Shown here piece by piece: positions 8,332-18,187 of a stretch of 64,000 nucleotides of DNA; the stretch's first letter is position 1; each line of letters opens with the position of its first letter. The position numbers and the translations under genes were made by a program. Source of the DNA: Trinickia dabaoshanensis (lineage in GTDB: Bacteria; Pseudomonadota; Gammaproteobacteria; Burkholderiales; Burkholderiaceae); assembly GCF_002879885.1 (NCBI RefSeq), contig NZ_PNYA01000028.1:1-64000 (forward strand), given 5' to 3'. The notes below the pieces were generated by a model. It saw only the letters and a list, made by a program, of their open reading frames with translations, did no database searches and had not been told where the DNA came from.

Positions 8332-9027
8332 TCAAAGCGCCTTTCTGATCGCCTCCGTCGCCACTCGGAGATCGTCGAATTGGGTGATCATCTCGAAGCA
8401 AAGAATAAAGGCGAACGTGTAGCCCGGCGCCGGAAACCGCTCGATCAAACGCAGAATCGGAACGGCTATCCGCTCTCGCACGGCGGCGCGCGTCATCAAG
8501 CACGTCAACGTGACCCCGAGCAGCAAGCCGATGATGACGTCGGTCGGGTAATGGAGACCGAGATAAACGCGGGGCAGCAGGATAAACAGCACCGTATAAA
8601 GCAGGGCCAACACCCCGACGAAGCGGTAGACGAGAAAAACACCCGTCGCAATCGCACCCCACATCATGGCGTGATCGCTCGGAAACGAACTCCAGAACCG
8701 CAACGTCGACTCCGTGTAAGTCGCTTCCGGAAAATGCAGATGTACGCTGGGGTCGTCGATAGGTCTGATTCGGAATGGCAGATAATGCGCCATCAACCTG
8801 CCGATCACGAGCGCGAGCAATCCGCTCACGATCGTCGCGATCACCATCTCGCGATTCGATCTGCCCGGTTTGGCGGGGGCAAGCCATATCCACCAGATGG
8901 CGGTAATCAGCACGAGTCCTTTGATCGTGTAGAACTCGGTCATCGCCCGGATGGCGCGGTTGATAAAAGCCGCGTGAAACGCGTGTTGCGTCAAAAAAGT
9001 CAGAATTGCATGGTCGAAGCCGTTCAC
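8332..9027 (-). CDS. PAP2 superfamily membrane phosphatase
   Basis: A 231-residue membrane protein of the type 2 phosphatidic acid phosphatase superfamily. The motifs read FRIRPIDDP (motif 1 region, near residue 85), FPSDHAMMWG (motif 2, PSxH type, near residue 114), and RVYLGLHYPTDVIIG (motif 3, R...H...D, near residue 153). About six hydrophobic helices fit the family. Likely substrates are lipid phosphates such as undecaprenyl pyrophosphate or phosphatidic acid. The GTG at 9027 is preferred: GGAGAAGG lies just upstream, and it begins the protein with MNGFDHAILTFL. An upstream ATG at 9123 would add an unlikely 32-residue lead. Confidence 0.82.
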   Translation of the reverse strand: MNGFDHAILTFLTQHAFHAAFINRAIRAMTEFYTIKGLVLITAIWWIWLAPAKPGRSNREMVIATIVSGLLALVIGRLMAHYLPFRIRPIDDPSVHLHFPEATYTESTLRFWSSFPSDHAMMWGAIATGVFLVYRFVGVLALLYTVLFILLPRVYLGLHYPTDVIIGLLLGVTLTCLMTRAAVRERIAVPILRLIERFPAPGYTFAFILCFEMITQFDDLRVATEAIRKAL

Positions 9028-9238
9028 TACGTCCTTCTCCTCCGTGTTCAATCGAGCGTTCCCCACCTCGCTGCGTCCCGGCGTGGGGGAAGCCGCACAC
9101 ACCCTCCCACAAAAAATATTCACGAAAATTTAAAAAAACAGCCGCAGTTTCGTCATAGGTAATGCGCAACCCCGACCGATTGGGTCCAAGCCGCCGTGGC
9201 CTGCGTCCGCGCGGAAGCGGCAACTCACCGGTCGGCTG

Positions 9239-10090
9239 TCAACCGCGGCGCCGCTCGTCCACGATTTCCGGCGCGATTGCAGCGTGGTTGACGATCGCCA
9301 CCAGCGACACCCCGCCGATGACGTTACCGATCAGCGTCGGCACCAGAAAAACGACGAAGTAGTCGGACACCGGCACCGCGCCGATCATCACCGCATAGGC
9401 GGCTTCGACCGAACTCGCGATGATGTGCGTGAGCCGGCTTACGCCCACGGTATAGGTGACGAGCAAGATCGTCAGAAGGCGCGCCGAGCGCGCACTCGGC
9501 AACAGCCACACCATGAGCGCGATGAGCCAGCCCGCGAATACCGCACGCTCGACGGTGACGGCGAAACCTGCGGCGAATGGCGCCCGCGCGACGTTCGCCA
9601 ATGACGCGGTGACATCGGCCGGGAACACGTCCTTGAACTGCAACATGCTCGCAAAGATCGTGGTGCCGACGAGATTGAAGAAAAGCACGATTGCCCAGAG
9701 CCTGAGCGTCTTCACCGCGGTTTTTAGGTCGCGACGCACGAGCACGGGCAGCACCGCGGTCAGCGTGCTTTCGGTAAAGAGTTGCTGGCGGCCGAGTATG
9801 ACGAACACGAAACCGATGGTGTAGCCGAAGCTCGTCAGCAGATGACGCCAATGGGTCTGCGGCAATGCGCTTTCGAGTATCGCCTGAACGAGAAACGAGA
9901 ACCCCATCGACATGCCCGCTGCGAGCGCGGACCACATGAGGGCGGAGAAGGTGCGCCCCATCGCCGCCTCGCCCTCCTCGCGCACCACCTCGTGGACGAC
10001 GAGCGGATGCGGCGTCGAATGGTCGGCGGCTTGTTCGCGTTGACTGGCATCGAGATGAGGCGACTCAGCGCCTGCTTGCGGCTCGGACAT
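9239..10090 (-). CDS. Formate/nitrite transporter (FNT) family protein
   Basis: A 283-residue FNT-family channel with a hydrophilic N-terminal tail of about 50 residues followed by six hydrophobic segments. The region FFNLVGTTIF and the late TLIGNVIGGVSLVAIVNH segment (about residues 245-265) match the family's N(x)GG half-helix. Members carry formate, nitrite or hydrosulfide; this subgroup with a long acidic N-terminus has no proven substrate. The ATG at 10090 has AAGGGGGAAACC upstream. An in-frame ATG at 10174 lacks a site. Confidence 0.8.
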   Translation of the reverse strand: MSEPQAGAESPHLDASQREQAADHSTPHPLVVHEVVREEGEAAMGRTFSALMWSALAAGMSMGFSFLVQAILESALPQTHWRHLLTSFGYTIGFVFVILGRQQLFTESTLTAVLPVLVRRDLKTAVKTLRLWAIVLFFNLVGTTIFASMLQFKDVFPADVTASLANVARAPFAAGFAVTVERAVFAGWLIALMVWLLPSARSARLLTILLVTYTVGVSRLTHIIASSVEAAYAVMIGAVPVSDYFVVFLVPTLIGNVIGGVSLVAIVNHAAIAPEIVDERRRG

Positions 10091-10322
10091 GACGGTTTCC
10101 CCCTTAAACCTCGTTTCGACATGATCGATGCGTGCATCGGCGCATTCGCAGCCGCGGCGGCCGGGTTCGCGCACGACTGGAATTCGATTTGCCGGTGCAA
10201 ACGCGATGCCTACGCAGGGGGAACGGACACTTGGACGATCCTAACGCACGCTTTTCGGTAGGGACATCGTAATAAGACGGCAATTAATTAGGATCTTCAA
10301 TTTTCGTGACGAAAACCCTTAT

Positions 10323-10349
10323 TAAGCCGAAATAATCTGCGGCCGATAA
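10323..10349 (+). promoter_or_regulatory. Sigma-28 (FliA) promoter for the chemoreceptor gene
   Basis: An exact GCCGATAA at 10342-10349 is preceded by an 11-bp spacer and TAAGCCGA at 10323-10330. This matches the sigma-28 layout TAAAGTTT-N11-GCCGATAA best in the -10 box. It lies 50 bp before the chemoreceptor ATG, as expected for a class III motility gene. Confidence 0.75.
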
Positions 10350-10398
10350 GCAGCCAAGAGGACACCCCTCCCGTCCTCACTCTTTGGGCGGAAATTCC

Positions 10399-12162
10399 AT
10401 GGTCACCTTTGCGAGCAGCATTCGAGTCCGGATTACGGCGATCCTCGGTGCGTGTGTCCTTTTGTTGGTGGTAATCGGCGTGTACTCGCTGTCGGGGCTC
10501 TCCAAACTGAACGGCCTCGTGGAAAGCGGCTACAACGACAACACCGTGCCGATCATTCACTTGACGCAGATGCGCGCGGCGATGCTCGATATTCGTCTGC
10601 AATTTCGCCGCATGCAGGTGTTCCGCGACGATCCGCAAAAGGTCAAGGCGTCCGCCGATGCCGTGCACGCCGATTTGGACAGCATCTCCGCCGGATGGAA
10701 GCAGTACTATCCCGCCGACATCACGTCCAGCGACGAGCGCGCGGTCGCCGACAAAATCAACGCGAGCCTCCCCGATTTCGTGAGTTTGTCGAACACGATC
10801 GCCGCCGATGTGGCGGCCGATCCGCAGAAGATCACGGCGGATGCCGCACAAATCGACCAACACGCGGAGGCCGGCAAAGCGCAGAGCGATCTGCTTTCGC
10901 AAGACATCGCGGTCAATGACGCGCAAGCGAAGACATCGGTGGCCGAGAGCGAATCGAGGTTCAGGACGATTTTTGCCGTCGCGGCAGCGTTGCTCGTTAT
11001 CGGTGTCGTGCTTGCGGTTATCGGCTCGATTTTCCTGCAGCGATGGATCATGAAGCCGCTCGCGAAGGCGATCACCCTGGCGCACCATATCGCCGCCGGC
11101 CGGCTCGAGAATCGCGTCGTCGTCGATTCGGCTGGCGAATTCGGGCAATTGCTGAGCGCGTTGAAGGAGATGGATGAAAAGTTGAGCGACACGGTGCGCG
11201 GCATCAAGAGTTCGGCGGAATCGGTTGCTTCGGCGTCGAGCGAAATCGCCAGCGGCAACGTCGATCTGTCGGCCCGCACGGAACAGCAAGCCGCCTCGCT
11301 CGAGGAAACGGCAGCCAGCATGACGGAATTGACGCAGACGGTGAAACAGAACGCCGACAATGCCGGGCAAGCCACCGCGCTTGCGACGAACGCGACCGAT
11401 CTTGCTAACCAGGGCAATGAAGCCGTGCAGGTGATGGTCGGCACCATCGAAAAGATCAGCGGCAGTTCGACGAAGATTTCCGAAATCACCGCCGTGATCG
11501 AAGGGATCGCGTTCCAAACCAATATTCTGGCTTTGAATGCCGCCGTCGAAGCGGCGCGTGCGGGCGAGCAAGGCCGTGGCTTCGCGGTGGTCGCCAGCGA
11601 AGTGCGCAGTCTCGCGCAGCGCTCCGCGATCGCGGCGAAGGAAATCAAGGAATTGATCGGCAGTTCGGTCGAAGAGATTCAGGACAGCGTGCGGCAGGCC
11701 GCGCAAGTCGGTTCGTCGATGAATCAGGTCAAAGGTGCGATCAAGCAGGTGTCCGATCTCGTCGAGGAGATCGCCGCAGCTTCGGTCGAGCAAAGCCGAG
11801 GCATCGAGCAAATCGGCCAGGCCGTTGCGCAAATGGACGAGGTCACGCAGCAAAACGCCGCGCTCGTCGAAGAAGCCACGGCTGCCGCGAAGTCGCTCGA
11901 GGACCAGGCGGGCACATTGCGCACGGCTGTCGCGACGTTCAAGCTGTCGGAAACACCCGAAGTTGCTGCCATGCCCAGGCGTGTGGCGGTCGCACCGAAA
12001 CGCACCACGGTTGCTGCCCGTCCCGTTCGAGCGGCGGCATCTACCCCGGCGCGTGCCGTTGCGGCACGCCCGAAGGCGCAGCCGGCTCGAGTCGAGCCGC
12101 ACGCGGCGCAACCTGAGCGTTCCATGGTGCGTGTCGACGACAAGAGTTGGGAGACGTTTTGA
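10399..12162 (+). CDS. Methyl-accepting chemotaxis protein, four-helix-bundle type
   Basis: A 587-residue transmembrane chemoreceptor. TM1 lies at about residues 10-32, a periplasmic four-helix-bundle sensor at about 35-185, TM2 at about 188-213, then a HAMP domain and a long signalling coiled coil. The hairpin tip reads [20 protein letters not shown] (about residues 368-387), the CheA/CheW-binding core. The Ala/Arg/Pro linker near the end leads to the C-terminal pentapeptide SWETF. That pentapeptide resembles the NWETF tether for CheR and CheB, so this is probably a high-abundance receptor. The ATG at 10399 follows GGGCGG and is preferred over an upstream TTG at 10384. Ligand unknown. Confidence 0.93.
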   Translation: MVTFASSIRVRITAILGACVLLLVVIGVYSLSGLSKLNGLVESGYNDNTVPIIHLTQMRAAMLDIRLQFRRMQVFRDDPQKVKASADAVHADLDSISAGWKQYYPADITSSDERAVADKINASLPDFVSLSNTIAADVAADPQKITADAAQIDQHAEAGKAQSDLLSQDIAVNDAQAKTSVAESESRFRTIFAVAAALLVIGVVLAVIGSIFLQRWIMKPLAKAITLAHHIAAGRLENRVVVDSAGEFGQLLSALKEMDEKLSDTVRGIKSSAESVASASSEIASGNVDLSARTEQQAASLEETAASMTELTQTVKQNADNAGQATALATNATDLANQGNEAVQVMVGTIEKISGSSTKISEITAVIEGIAFQTNILALNAAVEAARAGEQGRGFAVVASEVRSLAQRSAIAAKEIKELIGSSVEEIQDSVRQAAQVGSSMNQVKGAIKQVSDLVEEIAAASVEQSRGIEQIGQAVAQMDEVTQQNAALVEEATAAAKSLEDQAGTLRTAVATFKLSETPEVAAMPRRVAVAPKRTTVAARPVRAAASTPARAVAARPKAQPARVEPHAAQPERSMVRVDDKSWETF

Positions 12163-12171
12163 CCGGGTGGC

Positions 12172-12891
12172 CTATTGAATGAAGCGACGCAACTCGACAG
12201 TCGAAGGCCGATCGAAGATCGCTTCGGGCGTGCCGCTTTCCCACACGCGGCCTTGGTGCATGAAGACCACCTTGTCGCTGACTGCGCGCGCAAAGCGCAT
12301 CTCGTGCGTCACCATGATGAGCGTCATATGCTCGCGCGCGAGGCTTTCCACCACGCCCAGCACCTCGCCGACGAGTTCCGGATCGAGCGCCGACGTGATC
12401 TCGTCGCATAGCAGCACGGTCGGCTCCATCGCGAGAGCTCGGGCGATGGCAACGCGCTGTTGCTGTCCTCCGGAGAGCTGCTCGGGATAGCTGCCGAACT
12501 TGTCGCCGAGTCCGACACGCTCGAGCATCTTTGCGGCTTGGGCCTGTGCCTCGCGCCGCGGCGTCTTCTTCACGACGGTCTGCGCAAGCGCGACGTTTTC
12601 GCCGGCCGTGAGATGCGGAAAGAGGTTGTACTGTTGGAAGACCATGCCCACCTTCAGACGCAGCGCGCGCAAGTCGCCATGACGCGGGTCGATGTGTTGG
12701 CCGTCGATCTGAATCGATCCGCCATCGATGCTTTCCAGTCCGTTCAGGGTACGCAGGAAGGTGCTTTTGCCCGACCCGCTGCGGCCGATGATCGAAACCA
12801 CTTGCCCGCGCTCGACGGAAAAATCGATACCCTTCAACACGTGGTTCGTTCCGAACTGCTTTTCGACACCCAAAGTCTCAACGAGGGCCAT
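12172..12891 (-). CDS. Polar amino-acid ABC transporter, ATP-binding protein
   Basis: A 239-residue ATPase of the GlnQ/HisP class. Visible are Walker A GRSGSGKST (near residue 35), the Q-loop VFQQYNLFPH, the signature LSGGQQQR, Walker B VLLCDEIT and the H-loop THEM. It energises the two permeases encoded just upstream. Its ATG at 12891 overlaps the permease stop by 14 bp, indicating translational coupling. It is the last gene of the leftward four-gene operon and converges with the chemoreceptor gene, whose stop lies only 10 bp away. Confidence 0.92.
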   Translation of the reverse strand: MALVETLGVEKQFGTNHVLKGIDFSVERGQVVSIIGRSGSGKSTFLRTLNGLESIDGGSIQIDGQHIDPRHGDLRALRLKVGMVFQQYNLFPHLTAGENVALAQTVVKKTPRREAQAQAAKMLERVGLGDKFGSYPEQLSGGQQQRVAIARALAMEPTVLLCDEITSALDPELVGEVLGVVESLAREHMTLIMVTHEMRFARAVSDKVVFMHQGRVWESGTPEAIFDRPSTVELRRFIQ

Positions 12892-13528
12892 ACAAAGTCC
12901 TTTGCAACGTTCGCGCGTAATGCGTGAGCGGATAACAGAGCGCGAAATAGATGAGCGCGACGAGCCCGTAGACGAGGAACGGCTTGAAGGTCGCGTTCGA
13001 AATTTCGGCACCCGCTTTCGTGAGTTCGGAAAACCCGATGATCGAGACGAGTGCCGTGTCCTTGATCGCTTGCACGCCGAACCCCACGGTTGGCGCGACG
13101 GCGATGCGCGCCGCCTGCGGCAAGATGACGTGCCGTAGTTGCTCGAAGTAGTTCATGGCAAGGCTCTCCGAGGCCTCCCACTGCCCTTTGGGCACGGCTT
13201 GCACGCAGCCGCGCCAGATCTCGGCGAGATAGGCGCTCGTGAAGAAGGTCAGGCCCAACGTGGCGGCGACCCAGGGCGAAACGTCGACGCCGATGAGCGG
13301 CAGTCCGAAGAACACGATAAAAAGCTGCAGCAGCAGCGGCGTGCCCTGAAACACTTCGATGTAGACACGCGCGAATGCACGCGAAAGGCGCGAGCGCGAT
13401 ACGCGCATGACGAGCAGCGCGAGCCCGACCGTCCCGCCCGCGACGAACGAGACGAGCGAGAGCACGACTGTCCAACGCGCGGCGAGCAGCAACGCTTCGA
13501 GTATCTGGCCGAAAGTGAATTCGATCAT
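12878..13528 (-). CDS. Polar amino-acid ABC transporter, permease (second)
   Basis: A 216-residue permease of the His/Glu/Gln/Arg opine family. It has the N-terminal GTPLLLQLF (near residue 62) and the EAA-type loop ESLAMNYFEQLRHVILPQAAR (about residues 121-141) that docks with the ATPase. About five membrane helices are present. The ATG at 13528 has GAGGAGGCG upstream and overlaps the previous permease stop by 4 bp (ATGA). The two permeases probably form a heterodimer. Confidence 0.9.
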   Translation of the reverse strand: MIEFTFGQILEALLLAARWTVVLSLVSFVAGGTVGLALLVMRVSRSRLSRAFARVYIEVFQGTPLLLQLFIVFFGLPLIGVDVSPWVAATLGLTFFTSAYLAEIWRGCVQAVPKGQWEASESLAMNYFEQLRHVILPQAARIAVAPTVGFGVQAIKDTALVSIIGFSELTKAGAEISNATFKPFLVYGLVALIYFALCYPLTHYARTLQRTLYGPR

Positions 13529-14205
13529 CGGGCGCCTCCTCGCAGGTTCCGAGCGAACAGCTTGCGGCCCGCGGCGTAGAGAGCGGCACGCAGGACGAGC
13601 GCCATCGCGAAATAGACGCCGGCGATCAGGAAGTACGTTTCGAACGCACGGAAGTTGCGCGATTGCACGTAGCTCGCCGCGTAGGTCAGATCGGCGACGG
13701 AAATTTGCGAAACCACGGCCGAGCCGAGCATCGTGATGACGACCTGGCTTGCCAGCGCGGGAAAAACCTTGGCGAACGCCTGCGGCAGCAAGACATGAAC
13801 GAACGTTTCGCGACGCGACATCGCGAGCGCAGCGGCGGCCTCGTGATGCCCTTTCGGCACCGCGCCAATGCCTGCTCGCAGGATCTCGACCGAATAGGCG
13901 CCGAGGTTGAGCGTCATTGCGGCGATGGCCGCGGTGTATTCGCCGATATGGATACCGAGCGCCGGCAGACCGAAGAAAACGAAAAAGAGCTGCACGAGAA
14001 ACGGCGTGTTGCGAATAGCTTCGACGTATCCCGAGGCCAGCCTGCGCGGCAAGGCATGGCGGCTTTCGCACGCCGCCGCGCCAAGCACGCCGACGCAGAC
14101 ACCCAGCACCGTCGACGCGGCTGTCAGCGCAAGCGTGACGGCCGCGCCGCTGGCGAACAGCGGCGCATAGGCGGCCAGGTCGCCGAACTGTAGTTGATAA
14201 CTCAT
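13525..14205 (-). CDS. Polar amino-acid ABC transporter, permease (first)
   Basis: A 226-residue permease paralogous to its neighbour. It has NTPFLVQLFFVFFGLPALG (near residues 68-86) and the EAA loop AALAMSRRETFVHVLLPQA (about residues 129-147). It is read 70 bp after the binding-protein gene and just before the second permease. The start at 14205 (MSYQLQFGDL) is chosen from the usual family N-terminus; the Shine-Dalgarno is weak. Confidence 0.9.
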   Translation of the reverse strand: MSYQLQFGDLAAYAPLFASGAAVTLALTAASTVLGVCVGVLGAAACESRHALPRRLASGYVEAIRNTPFLVQLFFVFFGLPALGIHIGEYTAAIAAMTLNLGAYSVEILRAGIGAVPKGHHEAAAALAMSRRETFVHVLLPQAFAKVFPALASQVVITMLGSAVVSQISVADLTYAASYVQSRNFRAFETYFLIAGVYFAMALVLRAALYAAGRKLFARNLRGGAR

Positions 14206-14275
14206 GAACGATACCGTTGAAGCACGCCGGACAAGGGCTCGCCACCCACGGCGGCGAGCACGATGCTCAAGCGAT

Positions 14276-15082
14276 TCAGAAGGTGGCGGGCAGCGGCTGG
14301 CCGAGCCACTTCTTCGAGAACGCTTGGAGCGTGCCGTCCGTTTTCGCTTGCTCGATCGTCGCGTTGACCTTTGCGAGCAATCGCGGCTCGTTCTTGGCGA
14401 GCCCAACGTAGCAAGGCGAATCCTTGATCACGAATTTCATCTCGGGCAATCGCGGCGGGTGCTTGGCGATGATGGCGGCGGCGACGACGTTGCCGGCCGC
14501 GATCAATTGGACCTGACCGGAAAGGAACGCTTGGATGGTGGCGTTGTTGTCGTCGAAGCGGCGGATCGTTGCCTTCGGCGCCAGGTTCGTGAGCGCGATC
14601 TCTTCGAGCGCGCCGCGGGTGGCACCCACCGTCTTGCCGGCGAGGTCGGCCGGGGTCTTGACGTTGATGTCGGCCGGCCCGAATACGCCTTGGAAGTACG
14701 GTGCGTACGCCGCGGAAAAATCGATGACCTTTGCGCGATCGGGGGTCTTGCCGAGCGACGAGATGATCAGATCGACCTTGTCGGTTTGAAGGTACGGAAT
14801 GCGGTTCGAGCTATTGACCGGCACGAGTTCGACCTTGACGTTCATTGATTTCGCGAGCAACGCGGCCATGTCGATATCGTAGCCCTGCGGTTTCATGTCG
14901 GGGCCTACCGAACCGAATGGCGGGTAATCCTCCGGCACCGCCACGCGCAGTGTGCCGCGCTTGACGATCGCGTCGAGCGCGTCGGCGTGTGCGGCTTGCG
15001 CACCAAAAAGAGCGAGTGCGGGCACGGCGACGAGCGCGGCGAGCCAACGACGAACAACCGTGCGTTGCGGCTTATGTTCCAT
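14276..15082 (-). CDS. Polar amino-acid ABC transporter, substrate-binding protein
   Basis: A 268-residue family 3 solute-binding protein with a signal peptide (RRWLAALVAVPALALFGAQA, cleavage near AHA-DA). The mature domain begins VKRGTLRVAVPEDYPPFGSV and continues to the GYDIDMAALLAK motif. It delivers a polar amino acid to the permease pair encoded downstream; the substrate cannot be fixed. Two adjacent ATG codons occur (15085 and 15082). The second lies 7 bp after AGGA and is preferred. Confidence 0.9.
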   Translation of the reverse strand: MEHKPQRTVVRRWLAALVAVPALALFGAQAAHADALDAIVKRGTLRVAVPEDYPPFGSVGPDMKPQGYDIDMAALLAKSMNVKVELVPVNSSNRIPYLQTDKVDLIISSLGKTPDRAKVIDFSAAYAPYFQGVFGPADINVKTPADLAGKTVGATRGALEEIALTNLAPKATIRRFDDNNATIQAFLSGQVQLIAAGNVVAAAIIAKHPPRLPEMKFVIKDSPCYVGLAKNEPRLLAKVNATIEQAKTDGTLQAFSKKWLGQPLPATF

Positions 15083-15385
15083 CATGATTCCTGAACTGAG
15101 TGATTGGGGCAGGCATGCGCCATGCTCGCGCACGAGCGGAGCCGAGGCCGAATAGAGCAAAGACCGGGCCAAGCCACGTGCGGCAGGCGAACCGCAAAGG
15201 TCGCTTCGAAACGAACGCGGCGACGAGGCGGCGTGCAGCGAGATATTCCCCGTTTTGGGGCATAGCGGCCCGCATCGGATCGACCGAAGTCGCGCAATTC
15301 GCCCAGCTGTTCATCATCAGAGCGCGCGGCGAGACGCCGGTACGCATCGGGCTTCAATGATCCGTTCACGGGCACGCATGCCCAA
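15083..15385. other. Upstream region of the amino-acid importer operon
   Basis: No gene is supported. This stretch must hold the leftward promoter of the importer operon on one side and the truncated left edge of the livF remnant on the other. I could not pick a convincing promoter. Confidence 0.4.
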
Positions 15386-15806
15386 CTCGGGCGAAACGGC
15401 GCAGGTAAAACCACGACGCTGCGCGCACTCATGGGGCAAATCCACACGCAGCGGGGCGACGTGCGCATGCTCGGGCAATCGACGCGCGCTTGGCCGCCGT
15501 ATCGGATCGCCGCGCTCGGTGTCGGCTACGTGCCGGAGGGCAGGCGCACGTTCGCGAACCTGACGGTTGAAGAGAATTTGAAAGTGCCGCTGCAGCGGCC
15601 CGGGAAGTGGGACATTGCGCGCGTCTATGAAATGTTTCCGCGGCTCGAGGAACGGCGCGCACAAAAGGCCGCGCAACTTTCCGGCGGCAGGAGATGCTGG
15701 CGATTGCCCGGGCGCTGCTGCTCAATCCTACGCTGTTACTGCTCGACGAGCCCTCGCAGGGGCTCGCGCCGTTGATCGTGCGTGACACGTTCAAGGCGGT
15801 CGCGAA
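15386..15806 (+). pseudogene. Remnant of branched-chain amino-acid ABC ATPase (livF-like)
   Basis: The frame opens abruptly inside Walker A (LGRNGAGKTTTLRALMGQ) with no N-terminal strand or start codon. It continues through GVGYVPEGRRTFANLTVEENL, a LivF hallmark, to AAQLSGG. A small deletion near 15684-15690 shifts the frame. The next frame then reads [28 protein letters not shown] (signature and Walker B) and stops matching around FKAVAN. Both ends and about 90 C-terminal residues are missing. This is a dead gene fragment, unrelated to the complete urtDE genes elsewhere in the window. Confidence 0.85.
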
Positions 15807-15809
15807 TCG

Positions 15810-16289
15810 GTCGTCTTCGAAAGCGCGGTCATCTGCGAGTATCTCGAAGACGTCGCGGGGCCCGCGCTGCATCCGAGCGATCCGCTCGAGCGGGCCCGGC
15901 ATCGCGGATGGATCGAGTTTGCCTCGTCGATCCTGTCGACACTTTGGCGCTTCGAGACCGCCACTCATGCCGACGCGTACGAAACCCATCGCCAGGCGCT
16001 GGCCGCACAGCTCATTCGCGTTGAAGCGGAACTCGGCGCAGGGCCGTTCTTGACAGGCGACACATTCACGCTCGTCGATGCGGCGTTCGCGCCGATCTTC
16101 CGCTACTTCGATGTCTTCGACGCGCTGACCGATACGCGCGTCTTCGAAGACACGCCGAGCGTTCGCGCTTGGAGAACCACACTCTTCGAGCGACCGAGCG
16201 TCCGGCAAGCCGTCGTGTCCGATTACGGCGAGCGTCTGCGTGCGTTCCTTCAAGCGCACGATGCGCATATCCTCAAGCTGGCGGCGTGA
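15810..16289 (+). pseudogene. Remnant of glutathione S-transferase, C-terminal part
   Basis: A frame begins in mid-protein with [17 protein letters not shown], the end of a GST thioredoxin-like domain. It continues as a full helical C-terminal domain with [22 protein letters not shown], ending with a stop at 16289. About 60 N-terminal residues, including the glutathione-binding first strand and catalytic Ser/Cys/Tyr, are absent, and there is no start codon. It abuts the livF remnant within a few bases, so one deletion probably joined the two genes. A shorter product from an internal ATG would lack the active site. Confidence 0.8.
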
Positions 16290-16444
16290 GGCGGCGATGA
16301 GTCAAAGCGTTGCCTGGGTGCTGCTCGTCGTGGTGGGTATCGTGACGCTGAAGTTTGGAAACACGACGACCTCGATATCGTGTAAGCACCCCGCCTGATA
16401 GAATCCGCAGCATCAAATTACGAATAAACGCACGGGGGGCAACG

Positions 16445-18169
16445 GTGATCGTTGGCATCGACTTGGGAACTACGAACAGCCTCATCGCCATTTGGCAAGA
16501 TGGCCAGCCGCGTCTCATTCCGAACAGTCTTGGCGAATACCTCACGCCCTCGTGCGTCAGTATCGACGAAGACGGCAGCATTCTGGTCGGTCGCGCAGCC
16601 CGCGAGCGGCTGCAAACGCACCCCGACAAGACCGCCGCAGTCTTCAAGCGCTTCATGGGCAGCGAGCGCGTGATCCGGCTCGGTAGGCGCGAATTTCGTG
16701 CGGAAGAGTTGTCGGCCCTCGTTCTGCGGTCGCTCAAAGAAGATGCCGAGACTGCTTTGGGGCAGCCCGTCACCGAAGCGATCATTACGGTCCCGGCATA
16801 CTTTTCGGATGCGCAGCGCAAGGCGACGCGAACAGCAGGCGTTCTGGCCGGCCTGAAGGTCGACCGTTTGCTGAACGAGCCGACGGCGGCGGCGCTCGCG
16901 TACGGAATTCATCAGCTTGGCGCAGAAACCCGCTTCCTCGTCTTCGATCTCGGCGGCGGCACATTCGACGTATCCGTGCTCGAGATGTTCGAAGGCGTGA
17001 TGGAAGCACGCGCGTCCGCCGGCGACAACTTTCTAGGCGGCGAAGACTTTGTGGCTTGCCTCATCGATCGATTCTTCGAACTCACGAAAGCCCCCGCCCG
17101 GCTAAAGACCGACGCGGGATTCATGCAGCGTCTCACTGCAGGTGCCGAAGCGGCAAAGCGCACGCTGACCGAGCAGAGTGCAGCGACAATCGAAATGGTC
17201 GGCGTCGGTGAGACCTACACGATGCAAATCGACGAAGAGGCGTTCGAGCAAGCCTGCGCGCCGCTTTTGCAACGGCTGCGCTCGCCTGTCGAACGCGCGC
17301 TGCGCGATGCTAATCTGCGCGACACCGACCTTGAAAAGGTTGTGCTGGCAGGCGGTGCGACGCGCATGCCGATCGTGCGGCGCCTCGTCGCTCGGATGTT
17401 CGGCCGCTTCCCCGAGTGTCAGATCGATCCGGACCAGGTCGTAGCGCTCGGCGCAGCGGTACAGGCCGGGCTCAAGATGAAGGACGCGGCGCTCGACGAA
17501 GTCGTCATGACGGACGTCGCGCCCTATTCGCTCGGTGTCGGCGTCGCCATGCAGCTGCCCGACGGCTCGCAATCGGGTGGCCACTTCGATCCGATCATCG
17601 AACGCAACAGCCCTGTTCCCATCAGCCGTGTGAAGACCTACCATCCGGTTCGCGATCACCAACTTACGGTCGACCTGCACGTCTATCAGGGTGAGGCGAG
17701 GCTCGTCGCCGACAATATTCTGCTGGGCTCCCTGAAAATACCGCTGCCGAGATTGCCTCGTGCCGAATGCGGTGTGGACGTGCGCTTCACGTATGACGTC
17801 AACGGGTTGCTCGATGTTGAGGCGACGATTCAGAAAACGCGGGAGACTACGCGCGTGCTCATCGAGGGCAATCCCGGGCTGCTGTCTGAAGCGGAAATTA
17901 CGGAAAGGCTCACAGCGTTGGCAGCGCTGAAGATTCATCCGCGCGACCGAATGGAAAACCGCGTGCTGATGGCGCGCGCCGAGCGGCTTTATCAGCAACT
18001 GCGAGGCAGCGAGCGCGAATGGTTCGGCGCGCAAATCCGGGTGTTCGAAAGTGCGCTCGCCTCGCAGGATTCCCGCCGGATCGACGCCGATCGCCGAACG
18101 TTCGACGAGATTGTCAATGGCGTGGAACGCGCCAATCGTATCTTCCCTCTGCCAGAACCGCAAAACTGA
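16445..18169 (+). CDS. HscC-type Hsp70 family chaperone
   Basis: A 574-residue Hsp70 with a standard ATPase domain. Phosphate 1 loop is VGIDLGTTNSL (residues 3-13), phosphate 2 is FDLGGGTFDVSVLE (near residue 180), and the adenosine motif is VLAGGATRMPIVRRL (near residue 300). The substrate-binding domain (about 365-495) and a short helical lid (about 500-574) follow. The protein is shorter than DnaK (about 640) and lacks the EEVD-like tail, fitting the HscC class. The GTG at 16445 follows GGGGGG and starts the protein right at MIVGIDLGTTNS. A J-domain protein gene follows 18 bp downstream, so the two probably work together. Confidence 0.85.
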   Translation: MIVGIDLGTTNSLIAIWQDGQPRLIPNSLGEYLTPSCVSIDEDGSILVGRAARERLQTHPDKTAAVFKRFMGSERVIRLGRREFRAEELSALVLRSLKEDAETALGQPVTEAIITVPAYFSDAQRKATRTAGVLAGLKVDRLLNEPTAAALAYGIHQLGAETRFLVFDLGGGTFDVSVLEMFEGVMEARASAGDNFLGGEDFVACLIDRFFELTKAPARLKTDAGFMQRLTAGAEAAKRTLTEQSAATIEMVGVGETYTMQIDEEAFEQACAPLLQRLRSPVERALRDANLRDTDLEKVVLAGGATRMPIVRRLVARMFGRFPECQIDPDQVVALGAAVQAGLKMKDAALDEVVMTDVAPYSLGVGVAMQLPDGSQSGGHFDPIIERNSPVPISRVKTYHPVRDHQLTVDLHVYQGEARLVADNILLGSLKIPLPRLPRAECGVDVRFTYDVNGLLDVEATIQKTRETTRVLIEGNPGLLSEAEITERLTALAALKIHPRDRMENRVLMARAERLYQQLRGSEREWFGAQIRVFESALASQDSRRIDADRRTFDEIVNGVERANRIFPLPEPQN

Positions 18170-18187
18170 TTCGGGCCCGCAAACACT

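Noticed and set aside
16297-16398. A 33-codon frame MSQSVAWVLLVVVGIVTLKFG, resembling the start of an SMR (SugE-type) transporter
   Set aside because: Only the first helix could match, and it stops after 33 codons. It may be another fragment of the deletion scar, but the evidence is too thin to annotate.
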